Positions 15,690 to 24,367 of a DNA stretch of 64,000 bases are shown piece after piece (the stretch's first letter is position 1; the number at the start of each line of letters is the position of its first letter). The DNA comes from Candidatus Helarchaeota archaeon (GTDB taxonomy: Archaea > Asgardarchaeota > Lokiarchaeia > Helarchaeales > RDOG01): assembly GCA_019058315.1 (NCBI GenBank), contig JAHPZH010000009.1, forward strand, positions 1-64,000, given 5' to 3'. A program made the position numbers and the translations under genes. A model generated the notes under the pieces. The model made no database searches. It was not told where the DNA came from and was given only the letters and a program-made list of their open reading frames with translations.

Positions 15690-16244
15690 TTAAAATGTTT
15701 TACGTTTTTTAATTCTAAATGGACGTTTTCCCCAAATATCAAAAATGATGGCAAACAAAAAAGGGCCCACAGCGCTTATTAGATCTGCGGCCATAAAACT
15801 TAAAAAAGCTGGGAGATTATACACGTTGATATTAAATATCGGAATGATTAAGCCAAAAATAATTTGTTGAATTTGGTTACCAGGGACATAAACCACATAA
15901 AAATAAATTACAGCAAAAAATAATAATAAAGAAATTCCTATTACTAGAAAATTCGATATTAATAATGAAAAACCGATTGTCATTTCCCTTTTGGGCTTTT
16001 TGTATTTCTTTTGTGCAATCTTTTTGTGACGATTTTGAATGAAAAATTCTGCAAACAAAATGGCGCTTCCGCAATTTAAAAAAGTAGCTCCAAGAGGAAC
16101 AAGAATAAGGATAAAAGGGCTAATTATTGGTAAAAAATAGAAAGCAAAAAGAATAATAACGAACTGGATAAGACCCGCTACAGCAAACGAGAAAAATATA
16201 TAACTCAAATTTTCTGCGTTCATCCAATCAATACGAACTGCCAA
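15690..16244 (-). CDS. Hypothetical four- to five-helix membrane protein
   Basis: A 184-residue protein dominated by hydrophobic segments (FFSFAVAGLIQFVIILFAF, ISPFILILVPLGATFL, a third around LLISNFLVIGISLLLFFAV and a fourth near LPAFLSFMAADLISAVGPF) with a short basic loop NRHKKIAQKKYKKPKRE and a basic C-terminus. I recognise no family. It lies between tRNA genes, monocistronic. TTG 16244 is the first start; ATG 16223 (MNAENLSY) is an equally good choice. A membrane protein without visible catalytic residues; function unknown. Confidence 0.65.
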   Translation of the reverse strand: MAVRIDWMNAENLSYIFFSFAVAGLIQFVIILFAFYFLPIISPFILILVPLGATFLNCGSAILFAEFFIQNRHKKIAQKKYKKPKREMTIGFSLLISNFLVIGISLLLFFAVIYFYVVYVPGNQIQQIIFGLIIPIFNINVYNLPAFLSFMAADLISAVGPFLFAIIFDIWGKRPFRIKKRKTF

Positions 16245-16370
16245 TATTTGCCCTTCAAATTGTTTTAGTTTAATAAAGTAATTTTTATTTATTAATTTTG
16301 ATTAATCAACTTAATTAATAAAAATTAAAAATGATTAATGATTTTTATTGATTGATAAGTTGGATAATAA

Positions 16371-16475
16371 GGGCGCGTGGTCTAGTACGGGTTTTTCGTG
16401 CGAAAACTCTTGGACAATGGTTATGACGCTGCCTTGACGTGGCAGATATCGCAGGTTCAACTCCTGCCGCGCCCA
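16371..16475 (+). tRNA. tRNA-Val(GAC) with D-loop intron
   Basis: Acceptor GGGCGCG/CGCGCCC; anticodon arm CTGCC-TTGACGT-GGCAG (anticodon GAC); T arm GCAGG-TTCAACT-CCTGC. A 32-nt insertion at about 16386-16417 separates GTCTAG from TGGTTATGAC, the same place as in tRNA-Val(UAC); 73 nt remain. The intron can form CGTGCGAA...-type hairpins. No encoded CCA. Confidence 0.92.
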
Positions 16476-16533
16476 TATTTCTTTTTAATTCGATATATAC
16501 TTTTTAATTATAAAAAATGAAAAGTATATAAGG

Positions 16534-16670
16534 TGGTGGACCGGCCGGGCTTCGATCCCGGGACCTTCACGAATTTGGCTTAAATCTCCATGATTTAGGG
16601 ATGCCAACGTGACGATTTTGGCTTAAATCAATCATTTAAATTTTAAACTACCAGACTGATCTACCGGCCC
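16534..16670 (-). tRNA. tRNA-Ala(GGC) with two look-alike introns
   Basis: Minus strand. Acceptor GGGCCGG/CCGGTCC contains the G3-U70 pair that identifies tRNA-Ala; discriminator A, encoded CCA. Anticodon arm TCACG-TTGGCA...T-CGTGA (anticodon GGC). Introns: 16617-16647 (31 nt) at the D stem, between G22 and A23, and 16573-16601 (29 nt) at 37/38; 74 nt remain. The plus-strand strings at 16569-16586 and 16612-16629, spanning both 3' boundaries, match at 17 of 18 bases. The T loop reads ATCGAAG, with A instead of T at 54. Confidence 0.9.
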
Positions 16671-16719
16671 AATTTGATTTTTAGGAATGAAAATTAATAA
16701 GTTAATAAAAAAAGTTGTT

Positions 16720-16914
16720 CTACTTTAACCGTAAACCGTTAATTTTTTTATTTTGCCAATTGTATCTTCTTATTTTTTTTGAAGATCCAAATCCACAAGA
16801 TGCGCAAGTCTTATTACGTACGTGGTAAGAGCGATTTCCACAGCGTCTACATCGTATATGAGTTTTTTTATGTTTTTTTCCAAATGAAGGTGTACCTTTT
16901 CCCACTTTAATCAA
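16720..16914 (-). CDS. rpl37e: Large-subunit ribosomal protein eL37
   Basis: A ~61-residue basic protein: GKGTPSFGKKHKKTHIRCRRCGNRSYH...CASCGFG, the classical eL37 with a CxxC/CxxC zinc site. Family members begin with (M)GKGTPSFG, so the true start is probably GTG 16905 rather than TTG 16914. The gene follows LSm by 8-17 bp on the same strand, the common archaeal LSm-eL37 pair, so they should be co-transcribed. It is a structural protein of the 50S subunit, binding 23S rRNA. Confidence 0.96.
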   Translation of the reverse strand: MIKVGKGTPSFGKKHKKTHIRCRRCGNRSYHVRNKTCASCGFGSSKKIRRYNWQNKKINGLRLK

Positions 16915-16922
16915 CTATTTTT

Positions 16923-17168
16923 TTAGATTTTTATTCGAGGTGGACTAATAATTATGACGTTATCTCCTCGGACTATTATAGTTCCAAGATTTTTAATGTT
17001 CTCCTCATCACCATAAACGACTTCTTCGGCATTTTCTAAAACTAAATTCATGTGTTGATCAAAACCACGTAATTTACCACGTAATTCTCGTCCACCTTTA
17101 AGTTTAATTAGTACTCTTTGGTCTAAGGATTTTGATAATAAATCTAACGGTTTTTGCGAATTAATCAC
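16923..17168 (-). CDS. LSm (Sm-like) RNA-binding protein
   Basis: An 81-residue Sm fold: Sm1 LIKLKGGRELRGKLRGFDQHMNLVLENAEE with the D-x-H-M-N-L signature, and Sm2 LGTIIVRGDNVIIISPP (I-V-R-G-D-N). Archaeal LSm proteins form heptameric rings that bind U-rich RNA. GTG 17168 is used; the purine-rich leader GGAGAAGATTGAAAA lies before it. First gene of the LSm-eL37 pair. Confidence 0.96.
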   Translation of the reverse strand: MINSQKPLDLLSKSLDQRVLIKLKGGRELRGKLRGFDQHMNLVLENAEEVVYGDEENIKNLGTIIVRGDNVIIISPPRIKI

Positions 17169-17222
17169 TTTTCAATCTTCTCCATTCTTCTCTATTATCT
17201 TCTTCTCGTTTTCAATCTTCTC
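17169..17222 (-). repeat. Repeated leader motif before the LSm gene
   Basis: TTTTCAATCTTCTC occurs at 17169-17182 and again at 17209-17222, 40 bp apart, on the plus strand, so the LSm transcript would carry GAGAAGATTGAAAA twice. The proximal copy doubles as a weak ribosome-binding site. The rest of the spacer to 17412 shows nothing else. Confidence 0.45.
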
Positions 17223-17412
17223 TATTTTCCGATATTGAGACTTTTAATTTTACTTTATACCTTTTTTAATATTATGATTTCTATTCTATAAATTTAAGGT
17301 TATAATTATTCAGTTTAATTAAATTTCTATAAAAATCATTATAATACTTTATTAAAAATTGTTTGCACAAAGTCCAAGCAAAGAAATCTAGTCATTTAAA
17401 CATAATAATTTT

Positions 17413-17919
17413 TTATTCTAATTGTTTAATGAAAGTCCAAATTTTATCTCCAACGTAATGGAGATTTTGTATTGCTTTTCCCTTGTTGCTGCTTTTTATT
17501 TGTTCTGAATCCATTAATGCTATACCAATGGCGATAGGTTTATCATGAATTTCATCAACAATAACAACATAATCACCTTTTTGTATTTTTGGATCAACTT
17601 CAGTAATACCTGGAACCATCACTTGGGCACCTTTAGTCACATATGGGATCGCACCTTTATCAACTGTTATTTTAGGGAGAATTATCAGATCTTCTATCAT
17701 GGCCTGAATTGAAGGTAGCAATTCATCTTCAAATTTAATGAATAATACTTGTTTATTAATTACATAAAGATTAATTTCATCAGATTTAATCAGCTCAACT
17801 TGACTATTCTTTGGAATAAGGAGTTCAGGGTCTAAAAAAAATTTCTTTTTAATTGTTTCCCGTAGTTTTTTAATTATTTTAGATCGAAGAAAATGTCGTT
17901 CATGTATTTTGAAAGTCAC
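17413..17919 (-). CDS. PUA-domain RNA-binding protein (MCT-1/DUF1947 type)
   Basis: A 168-residue protein: N-terminal pre-PUA region (RHFLRSKIIKKLRETIKKKF), then a PUA domain (PKITVDKGAIPYVTKGAQVMVPGITEVDPKI... GDYVVIVDE, PIAIGIALMDS). The order and length match archaeal homologues of eukaryotic MCT-1/Tma20 involved in translation initiation or ribosome recycling; the role here is by family analogy. GTG 17919 is supported by GAGGTAT upstream. It is divergent from SepF (155-bp shared spacer). Confidence 0.85.
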   Translation of the reverse strand: MTFKIHERHFLRSKIIKKLRETIKKKFFLDPELLIPKNSQVELIKSDEINLYVINKQVLFIKFEDELLPSIQAMIEDLIILPKITVDKGAIPYVTKGAQVMVPGITEVDPKIQKGDYVVIVDEIHDKPIAIGIALMDSEQIKSSNKGKAIQNLHYVGDKIWTFIKQLE

Positions 17920-18074
17920 AGTTGAATACCTCTATATTGAGAAATAAATGTATTTTGCCTTTTTAGTTTTATAATTTCTAAATGGTATGTGGATATTACT
18001 TTATTTATTATATTTCATCGAATAATTTAATTTCAAGTGAGATTATATTTGAATATCTTTAAGGTTCTGAAATT

Positions 18075-18479
18075 ATGAGAATTATTGATTTTTTTAAGAA
18101 ACTAAGGAAAAGAAAAAGGGAAGAGTCATCTGAAATGAATGAAAAGAATGCCAGTACTTCAAGGAGATCAAGATTTCGAAATTCTAATATATTAAAAATC
18201 AAATCCCAATATATTAAAGCACTACCATTATTAGGATTAGCAGACATACCATCGATTCAAACAGAAATCAAGGGAGGAAATATTGTCATATTAAATATTT
18301 CTCATTTTTTAAAAAATTCTGGAAATAAAACTCGGGAACTAAAAAGAGCTGTTGATCAATTATCTTACATATCTAAAATACATGAAGGAGAAATCGCGCA
18401 ATTAGGGGATAAATATATTATTATGACTCCTAGTCCTAGTATAAAAATTTGGAGAGAAAAATTACAAATTAATTTTTAA
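18075..18479 (+). CDS. sepF: Archaeal cell-division protein SepF
   Basis: A 134-residue protein. A short N-terminal stretch MRIIDFFKKLRKRK is basic and amphipathic, fitting the membrane-targeting sequence of SepF; a variable linker follows, then a SepF core from about residue 50: YIKALPLLGLADIPSIQTEIKGGNIVILNIS, and ...LKRAVDQLSYISKIHEGEIAQLGDKYIIMTP. Archaeal SepF anchors FtsZ to the membrane at the division site. ATG at 18075. It converges with aCPSF1, ending one base before that gene's end. Presence of SepF implies FtsZ elsewhere in the genome. Confidence 0.9.
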   Translation: MRIIDFFKKLRKRKREESSEMNEKNASTSRRSRFRNSNILKIKSQYIKALPLLGLADIPSIQTEIKGGNIVILNISHFLKNSGNKTRELKRAVDQLSYISKIHEGEIAQLGDKYIIMTPSPSIKIWREKLQINF

Positions 18480-18480
18480 T

Positions 18481-20397
18481 TTATCTCAGCCTTAAAATTT
18501 CCATATTTAGAGGGGCTCTGGTTTCAGCTCGAATAATTTTATGAATAGCACTGGCTAATGAAAGGCATTTTGCCTCTTCTCCATGACATGTAATTACTCT
18601 CTCTGGTTTAGGACGGACTTTTCTGATAAATTCCAGTAGTTGCTGCCTTGAAGAATGACCTGAGAATCCTTCGTTAATTGCTATTTCCATTTTTATATGA
18701 ACTACTCTACTTCTGCCATTTGCTTCTCTCATTGGTATATCTCTCCACCCTTTTTGAATTCTTCTCCCTAAAGTTCCTTCGATTTGATAACTAACAAATA
18801 ATAAGTAGTTTCTGGGATCCTCAGCTAACATTTTAAGATATTCCAAGGAGGGACCACCATTAAGCATTCCTGATGTAGCTAAAATAACACAAGGTTCTCC
18901 TTCTATTATATTTATTCTAGAGTCTGATGTATCTACTTGTTGGAAGAATTCTGAAAGAAATGGATTATGTCCTTGGTGGAATATCATATCACGTAATTCG
19001 TTTGATAAATCCTCAGGGTGCGTTGTATGTATTGCAGTTGCTTCTGAAATTAAACCATCAATATAAACTGGAGTCTCCTTTAAAATACCCCGACGCATAA
19101 ATTCTTCCAAAGTTATAATCAACTCTTGAGCACGACCTACAGCTAGAACAGGAATCAACACTTTTCCACCGCGATTTAATGTTCTATTAATACCAGTTAC
19201 TAACTGTTTTTCGGCTTCACGACGGGAAGGCATTGCATCAGTAGAACCACCATAAGTGCTCTCAATGATAAGTGTTTCTAATCTGGGAAAATTAAAATGA
19301 GCAGGTTCTAGTAATCTAGTTTTTGTGAATTTAAAATCACCCGTATATGCTAAGTTATACATACCATCATTAATATGCAAATGAATTATTGAAGATCCTA
19401 AAATATGACCTGCATTATGTAAAGTCAATCTAACATCCGGAGCAATATCGGTTACCTCACCATATTCTAAAGGTATTGTGTGAAGAACCATCTTTTTAAC
19501 ATCTTTTTGATCATATGGAAGAAATTTTCCTTCTCGTTTAGCAACATCTAAATAGTCTAATTGAAGGAGAGTCATTATATTTCTTGTAGCTGTTGTACAA
19601 TAAACTGGCCCTCGATATCCATATTTAAATAGAAAAGGTAGAAATCCATGATGGTCCAAATGACTATGTGAAATTATTACCGCGTCTAATTCTTGAATAT
19701 CAAATTCTGGGAGGTCCAATTGTGGAAAAATATTATAATTACCACCAATATTTATCCCACAATCAAGTAAAACATTACTTTCTTTAGTTTGTATTAAAAA
19801 TGAACTTCTGCCAACTTCTCTAAATCCACCAAAAGTAATCATTCTGATATAGAAATTCTGTTGGTTAGGTTGAAATAAACGCCTATGAATTCGCGCACCA
19901 ACATTTTTTAGAATTTTTTTTCGTTTTACAGTACCCTTTCTTAATACATCCCGTATTCCACTGACCATTTTTGAGGTTAAGGGTGGAGTGCGAATAACAT
20001 TTGGTCTCCATAAAATATTTTTAGTAATTTCTCTTAGGGTGGAACCATTTTTTCCAATAACAAGACCTGGTTTTTTAGCTTCTATAATAACCTCACCAAG
20101 ATTTTCATCAAAATCAATTGTTGTAACGCCTGCTTTTTCTGGGCATAAATCCGAAATAATTTTTTTTGCTTCGTCTATAGGTATTCTAACGCTTGGATCT
20201 GATCTTATCACTAGACGTTTTCTAATTTTTTTAGCTAATTCTTTAACATTTTCTTTATAATCTATCAAGATCTTCGGGTTGTTAGAATATATAGCAATTT
20301 CTGGACCTTCAAATTCAATATCAGTAACTCCAGAGTCAGGATGAACTTTTTTTAAAATTGATTGCCTAAGTTCCTCTAATATTGCTTGTGAAAACAT
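18481..20397 (-). CDS. aCPSF1 beta-CASP ribonuclease (archaeal CPSF73 homologue)
   Basis: A 638-residue protein of the expected length. The N-terminal ~150 residues hold two KH-like RNA-binding domains with the G-x-x-G loop GKNG (115-118). Then a metallo-beta-lactamase core with HSHLDHH (244-250), AGHILGS and TGDFKFT, and a beta-CASP segment with SYQIEGTLGRRIQ and the C-terminal GHSSRQQL and ITCHGE motifs. aCPSF1 is a universal archaeal 3'-end processing/termination nuclease acting with 5'-3' exonuclease ability. It lies ~76 bp downstream of the proteasome beta gene on the same strand, possibly one transcript. Confidence 0.97.
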   Translation of the reverse strand: MFSQAILEELRQSILKKVHPDSGVTDIEFEGPEIAIYSNNPKILIDYKENVKELAKKIRKRLVIRSDPSVRIPIDEAKKIISDLCPEKAGVTTIDFDENLGEVIIEAKKPGLVIGKNGSTLREITKNILWRPNVIRTPPLTSKMVSGIRDVLRKGTVKRKKILKNVGARIHRRLFQPNQQNFYIRMITFGGFREVGRSSFLIQTKESNVLLDCGINIGGNYNIFPQLDLPEFDIQELDAVIISHSHLDHHGFLPFLFKYGYRGPVYCTTATRNIMTLLQLDYLDVAKREGKFLPYDQKDVKKMVLHTIPLEYGEVTDIAPDVRLTLHNAGHILGSSIIHLHINDGMYNLAYTGDFKFTKTRLLEPAHFNFPRLETLIIESTYGGSTDAMPSRREAEKQLVTGINRTLNRGGKVLIPVLAVGRAQELIITLEEFMRRGILKETPVYIDGLISEATAIHTTHPEDLSNELRDMIFHQGHNPFLSEFFQQVDTSDSRINIIEGEPCVILATSGMLNGGPSLEYLKMLAEDPRNYLLFVSYQIEGTLGRRIQKGWRDIPMREANGRSRVVHIKMEIAINEGFSGHSSRQQLLEFIRKVRPKPERVITCHGEEAKCLSLASAIHKIIRAETRAPLNMEILRLR

Positions 20398-20473
20398 AAT
20401 TTAACTTCCTTTTTAAAAATAAGGTGATCTTAAATGATCTAAATTATTTTGAAATGGTGTATTTAAGCCATAT

Positions 20474-21097
20474 TTAAATTTCTTTTCCAATTGTTTTTAA
20501 TTCTGAATTTATATCCTCATCGGGAATTTCTCTGTAACCAGTCTTATCAATAGCTACAATATCTATACCATTACCAGAACCGATATCACGCTCGATAGAA
20601 GATCGTACAGAATGAATTGCAATTGGGATTGCTTGCTGGATAGTTAAGCCTTCCTTTTCATCATAACTATCTTCAAGCACTCCAATAGCATAAGGTGTTC
20701 CAGATCCAGTGGCACAAAAAGTTTTTTCCTCAATTAATGATCCTACTGGGTCTAGAGTAAAAATTTTTGGTCCAGAAGCATCTAAACCACCAATTATTAT
20801 TTGTGTAATATATGGAAAATATCTTCTGCCAAATAATATATTAGAAAATAATCTTGCTGCAGCAGCAACAGAAATCTTTGAATTTTGATTAATTTGATAT
20901 AGACTGCATTCAGCTCGCATGATATCTACTAGAGTCTGGGCATCTGCAACTACTCCAGCAGTTGTCAAGCCTATATGATCAATTATTTTATAAATCTTTT
21001 TCGAATGTTTATGAGCTACATAATACCCTTCGGTTGCTCTCCTATCAGTTCCAAAAATAATGCCGTCTTTACATACAATTCCTAATGTTGTTGTCAT
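20474..21097 (-). CDS. psmB: 20S proteasome beta subunit
   Basis: A 207-residue protein reading M-TTTLGIVCKDGIIFGTDRRA: counting the Thr after Met as T1, Asp17 and Lys33 fall in exact place, and GSGTPYAIGVLED and a late ...D...S-x-G region complete the beta-subunit pattern. There is no propeptide beyond the initiator Met, which is unusually short. It forms the proteolytic beta rings of the 20S proteasome with alpha subunits (not in this window). ATG at 21097. It heads a same-strand pair with aCPSF1. Confidence 0.97.
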   Translation of the reverse strand: MTTTLGIVCKDGIIFGTDRRATEGYYVAHKHSKKIYKIIDHIGLTTAGVVADAQTLVDIMRAECSLYQINQNSKISVAAAARLFSNILFGRRYFPYITQIIIGGLDASGPKIFTLDPVGSLIEEKTFCATGSGTPYAIGVLEDSYDEKEGLTIQQAIPIAIHSVRSSIERDIGSGNGIDIVAIDKTGYREIPDEDINSELKTIGKEI

Positions 21098-21471
21098 AAA
21101 AGTTCCTCATTAATTCTCTTTGCTTTTAAAACATTTAAAACAAGTCATTAAACAAGGATTTTTGTGAATTCGTGGAAAAATTTTATGTAAATATTGTGAG
21201 TTTTAAATTTCCTTATTAAATAATTATTCAAAAAAGAATAACGATTGTAATTTTATTTTTATTTTATTTAAATTTTCGCCTACTATTTAATATATAATAT
21301 TTATTTAAACTTGCTCATTAAATCTCTAATTTCAATTTTTAAAATTAAAATGCATGAAACATAAAATATTCAACATAATATTATAAGATTTTCTCTTATT
21401 TTGCATATTAGCTTATCAAATATCGCTTTTTATCTATTATCTACAAATGATTTAGGAATAAAATAAATAAG
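21098..21471. other. AT-rich divergent spacer
   Basis: 374 bp between the divergent proteasome beta and UPF0179 genes. Long A/T runs could hold TATA boxes for both, but no RNA gene, repeat or ORF is convincing. Confidence 0.4.
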
Positions 21472-21948
21472 ATGAGTTTAATAGATCTTCTTTATATGAA
21501 TAATAAAATTGTTACTTTAATAGGACGAAAGCAAGCAAAAATTGGATATAAGTTTACTTTTCTAAAACCAGCAAATAAAGAATGTGAAAAATGCAAATTA
21601 TATACGTCATGTATTGAAAATCTCAAGGAAGGACAAACATACGAAATTGTTGCGATTAGAAAGAAATTTCATGAATGTCCAGTTCATGAAGATGGAGTCC
21701 AGATAGTTGAGGTTAAAGAAAAGGAGAAAATTGCTCTTATCGAATCTAAAATTGCGTTTGAAGGTGCAATTATTACATTTTTAACTCCAAATTGCAGAGA
21801 ATTCACTTGTAAGTCATATGAAAGATGCAATACTAACTTAGAAAGCGAAAAAAAATACAAAATCATCGAGGTCTTAGAAGAACAACCCTGTAAATTGGGT
21901 AAAAAATTAAAATTAGCTAAATTAAAATATTTTGGAAAAGCCATTTAA
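21472..21948 (+). CDS. UPF0179 family protein
   Basis: A 158-residue cysteine-rich protein with two similar halves: ANKECEKCKLYTSCIENLKEGQTYEIV...ECPVHEDGVQIVEV and TPNCREFTCKSYERCNTNLESEKKYKIIEV..., each with a C-x(2-5)-C...C cluster. This matches the archaeal UPF0179 family of unknown function; the cysteines suggest metal or Fe-S binding. ATG at 21472. It is followed on the same strand by the FKBP gene (~60-100 bp). Confidence 0.85.
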   Translation: MSLIDLLYMNNKIVTLIGRKQAKIGYKFTFLKPANKECEKCKLYTSCIENLKEGQTYEIVAIRKKFHECPVHEDGVQIVEVKEKEKIALIESKIAFEGAIITFLTPNCREFTCKSYERCNTNLESEKKYKIIEVLEEQPCKLGKKLKLAKLKYFGKAI

Positions 21949-22047
21949 AACATTTAAAATTTTAATAATATAAAATAAGAGAAAGCTAGTAAGGATGGAT
22001 TAAAAATTAGTGCCAAAAAAAAGACGAGTAAACAGAAAAAAGAAAAA

Positions 22048-22857
22048 GTGAAAGAAAAAAAGATCAAAAAAGAGGAAAAAGAAACTACAACAAAGAAACT
22101 TGAAAAAGGAGATTTAGTTTTAGTGGATTTAATTGGAAGAATTAAGAGTAATAATAAATTATTTGATGTAACTTCTGAAGAAATTGCAAAAAAAGAGGGA
22201 GTTTATTCAGAAAAGGATTTATACGGCCCCCGACTTGTTATTGTTGGAGAAGGTGGTTCTATACTTGATGGTTTAAACAAAGAAATTGAAAACATGACCG
22301 TAGGTGAGACTAAAAAGATCGAACTAGCTCCCAAAGAAGCTTTTGGTGAAAGAGATATAGCAAATATAAAAAGATATAGTGAACGTGAATTAATTAAAAA
22401 GTATCAGATTGAGCCACGTAAATCATTAGGAAAAAGAGTGAATATTGGTGGCAAAGCTGGATATATAGTAAATGTTAGTAGTGGGCGTGTACGAGTAGAT
22501 TATAACCATCCTTTAGCAGGAGAAACCGTTATTTACGAAATAACCGTAAATAAAAAACTTAAAGACAATACTGAAAAGATTCAACAATTTATAAATATGT
22601 ATTTTGGGGGAATTGCCACAGATAAATTTGATTTTAATATTTTAATAGATGAGAAAAAAGTTAGTATTAATTTACCTTACCCGTTTTCCTTAATGCAAGG
22701 AATTGGAAATGTGAAATTTAGAATTTCGCAAAGCATCTTTCAATTTATAGAAAAAATAGAAACTGTTGAATTTAAAGAAGTAATGGAGAAAAAAATGTTT
22801 ATGCCTTCAGAAGAACATGAAAATCATGACCATGAAAATCATGAACATTCTACTTGA
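22048..22857 (+). CDS. FKBP-type peptidyl-prolyl isomerase with His-rich tail
   Basis: A 269-residue protein. A Lys/Glu-rich N-terminus precedes the FKBP core: GDLVLVDLIGRI, GSILDGLNKEIENMTVGE, KKIELAPKEAFGERD, then an insert-in-flap region and LAGETVIYEITVNK. The long form with a C-terminal ~90-residue domain is known from archaeal FKBP/SlyD-type chaperones. It ends in a metal-binding-like tail with four His (EHENHDHENHEH). GTG 22048 is the first legal start but has no ribosome-binding site; the same frame stays open upstream (SAKKKTSKQKKEK) to an ATT at 22006 preceded, at 7 nt, by GGATGG, so a non-AUG start is possible. Catalyses prolyl isomerisation. Confidence 0.88.
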   Translation: MKEKKIKKEEKETTTKKLEKGDLVLVDLIGRIKSNNKLFDVTSEEIAKKEGVYSEKDLYGPRLVIVGEGGSILDGLNKEIENMTVGETKKIELAPKEAFGERDIANIKRYSERELIKKYQIEPRKSLGKRVNIGGKAGYIVNVSSGRVRVDYNHPLAGETVIYEITVNKKLKDNTEKIQQFINMYFGGIATDKFDFNILIDEKKVSINLPYPFSLMQGIGNVKFRISQSIFQFIEKIETVEFKEVMEKKMFMPSEEHENHDHENHEHST

Positions 22858-22859
22858 AA

Positions 22860-23405
22860 TTATCTTTCTTTTCTTAGATACTCACCTAAATCCATTATAA
22901 TCTTAATTATTATTTTGTTAGGATTTGTTATTTTTGAAAGATCCTCAGAATCATTTAAAAATCTGCCTAGTGCAATACTCTCTTTTAATTCATTTCGTAA
23001 AATAACAAATTCATCTTTCTTAATTCGAGTCTCAACCTTCTTTATTAATTTTAACGGGATATTTTTACCATATAAGGCGGTTTGCTCTCCTTTTCCAGTT
23101 AAAATTACATTTTTTTCTGTATGTTCTGAGATAAATTCAAGTGCTGCTATTTGGAATTTAAATTGTTTTTTTAATAGGTCTCCAAAATGGATGCCAATAA
23201 AACTGGGAGACTCTTTTTCTTTGATTTGATTAAAAATTTCGACTATTTGAAGAGGAACTAAAAATATGCTTTTCAATTTACCTTCTGCTACAATTAATTG
23301 ATAATTTTTTTGGATATTCTCAAAAATATTTGGTCCAAATTTAGAACTAATATCTTTCCGGATGATTTTTTCTTCAGATGGAGCTATAACCCTGAATTTT
23401 ACCAT
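22860..23405 (-). CDS. NIP7-like pre-PUA/PUA RNA-binding protein
   Basis: A 181-residue protein. The first ~95 residues resemble the alpha/beta NIP7-type pre-PUA domain (NYQLIVAEGKLKSIFLVPLQIVEIF, FIGIHFGDLLKKQFKFQIAALEFI), and the C-terminal part (LTGKGEQTALYGKNIPL...EFVILRNELKESIALGRFL) is a PUA-like domain. NIP7 relatives act in ribosome biogenesis. Its start is only 5 bp after the stop of the NSUN methyltransferase gene on the same strand, which supports a shared rRNA/tRNA-modification role. ATG at 23405. Confidence 0.75.
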   Translation of the reverse strand: MVKFRVIAPSEEKIIRKDISSKFGPNIFENIQKNYQLIVAEGKLKSIFLVPLQIVEIFNQIKEKESPSFIGIHFGDLLKKQFKFQIAALEFISEHTEKNVILTGKGEQTALYGKNIPLKLIKKVETRIKKDEFVILRNELKESIALGRFLNDSEDLSKITNPNKIIIKIIMDLGEYLRKER

Positions 23406-23410
23406 ATATT

Positions 23411-24367
23411 TTACCTTTTTCTCATTTTACAAATAAAAAATCCTTCAGTTCTATGAAAATGTGGGTAAAACCTTTTGCTTTTTATTAAATTTGGGTCCAA
23501 TTTCAATCCAAAGGCAGAGGTTAATCCTTCCTTTCCAAAACTTATGTTTAAATCTAAAATCTCTACTTTTTTTTCCATTAAAAGTGAATTTATTACAAAT
23601 TCATTTTCTTCAGGAGCAATAGAACAAGTTGAATAAACTATAATTCCGTCCCTTTTTACGCATTCAATGGCAACTTGTAATAAATTCTTCTGTCTATTAG
23701 AACAAAATACAATATCCTCCAATTTTCTACTTTTCTTTCGTGAAGGGTCGAAACATATTAATCCTTCTCCAGTACAAGGTGCATCTAATAATATTTTGTC
23801 TGCTTTTATTCCAATTTTTTCTATTTCTAATGCGTTTAAATTAAAACCAATGGTATTTTTAACTCCACAGCGTTCTAAATTGTATCTTAGAGATTTCATT
23901 CTCTTTGGATTAATATCAAAAGCTAAAATAACTCCCTTATTCTTCATTAATTGGGCTAAATGAGTCGTTTTTCCTCCTGGTGCGGAGCACATATCAATTA
24001 CTATATCCTTTGGAGTAGGTTCCAAGACTTGAGCGGGAATCATTGAGACAGCCTGTTGAACATAATAATAACCTAGTAGATATTCAGGTGTAGCTCCTAA
24101 AGGATATTTGCTTTTCGTAATCCAATATCCATAATTTGTCCAAGGAATATGTTTTAATTGAAACCCTTTTTTTTCTAATCTCCTCTTTAATTTTAATGGA
24201 TCCATCTTTAAAGTATTGAGTCTTATTGATGGATAAAACTTTGCCTCATTAGCTTCTAAAAGCTTAATTGTTTGCTCCTTTCCAAACAATTTAAAATATC
24301 TTTCTACCATATATTCTAAATATCCAAACTTTTTTGATAATTCTTTAATTATCAATTCATCGTCCAT
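23411..24367 (-). CDS. NSUN/NOP2-type RNA cytosine-5 methyltransferase
   Basis: A 318-residue protein: N-terminal helix-rich RNA-binding part, SAM motif MCSAPGGKTTHLAQ (~128-141), AFDINPKRMKSL, motif IV DAPCTGEG with one catalytic-region Cys, and motif VI STCSIAPEENE with the nucleophile Cys. No fused PUA domain, but the PUA protein gene lies immediately downstream. It makes m5C in tRNA or rRNA. ATG at 24367. The first ~50 codons and upstream region are duplicated at 26047-26223. Confidence 0.93.
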   Translation of the reverse strand: MDDELIIKELSKKFGYLEYMVERYFKLFGKEQTIKLLEANEAKFYPSIRLNTLKMDPLKLKRRLEKKGFQLKHIPWTNYGYWITKSKYPLGATPEYLLGYYYVQQAVSMIPAQVLEPTPKDIVIDMCSAPGGKTTHLAQLMKNKGVILAFDINPKRMKSLRYNLERCGVKNTIGFNLNALEIEKIGIKADKILLDAPCTGEGLICFDPSRKKSRKLEDIVFCSNRQKNLLQVAIECVKRDGIIVYSTCSIAPEENEFVINSLLMEKKVEILDLNISFGKEGLTSAFGLKLDPNLIKSKRFYPHFHRTEGFFICKMRKR

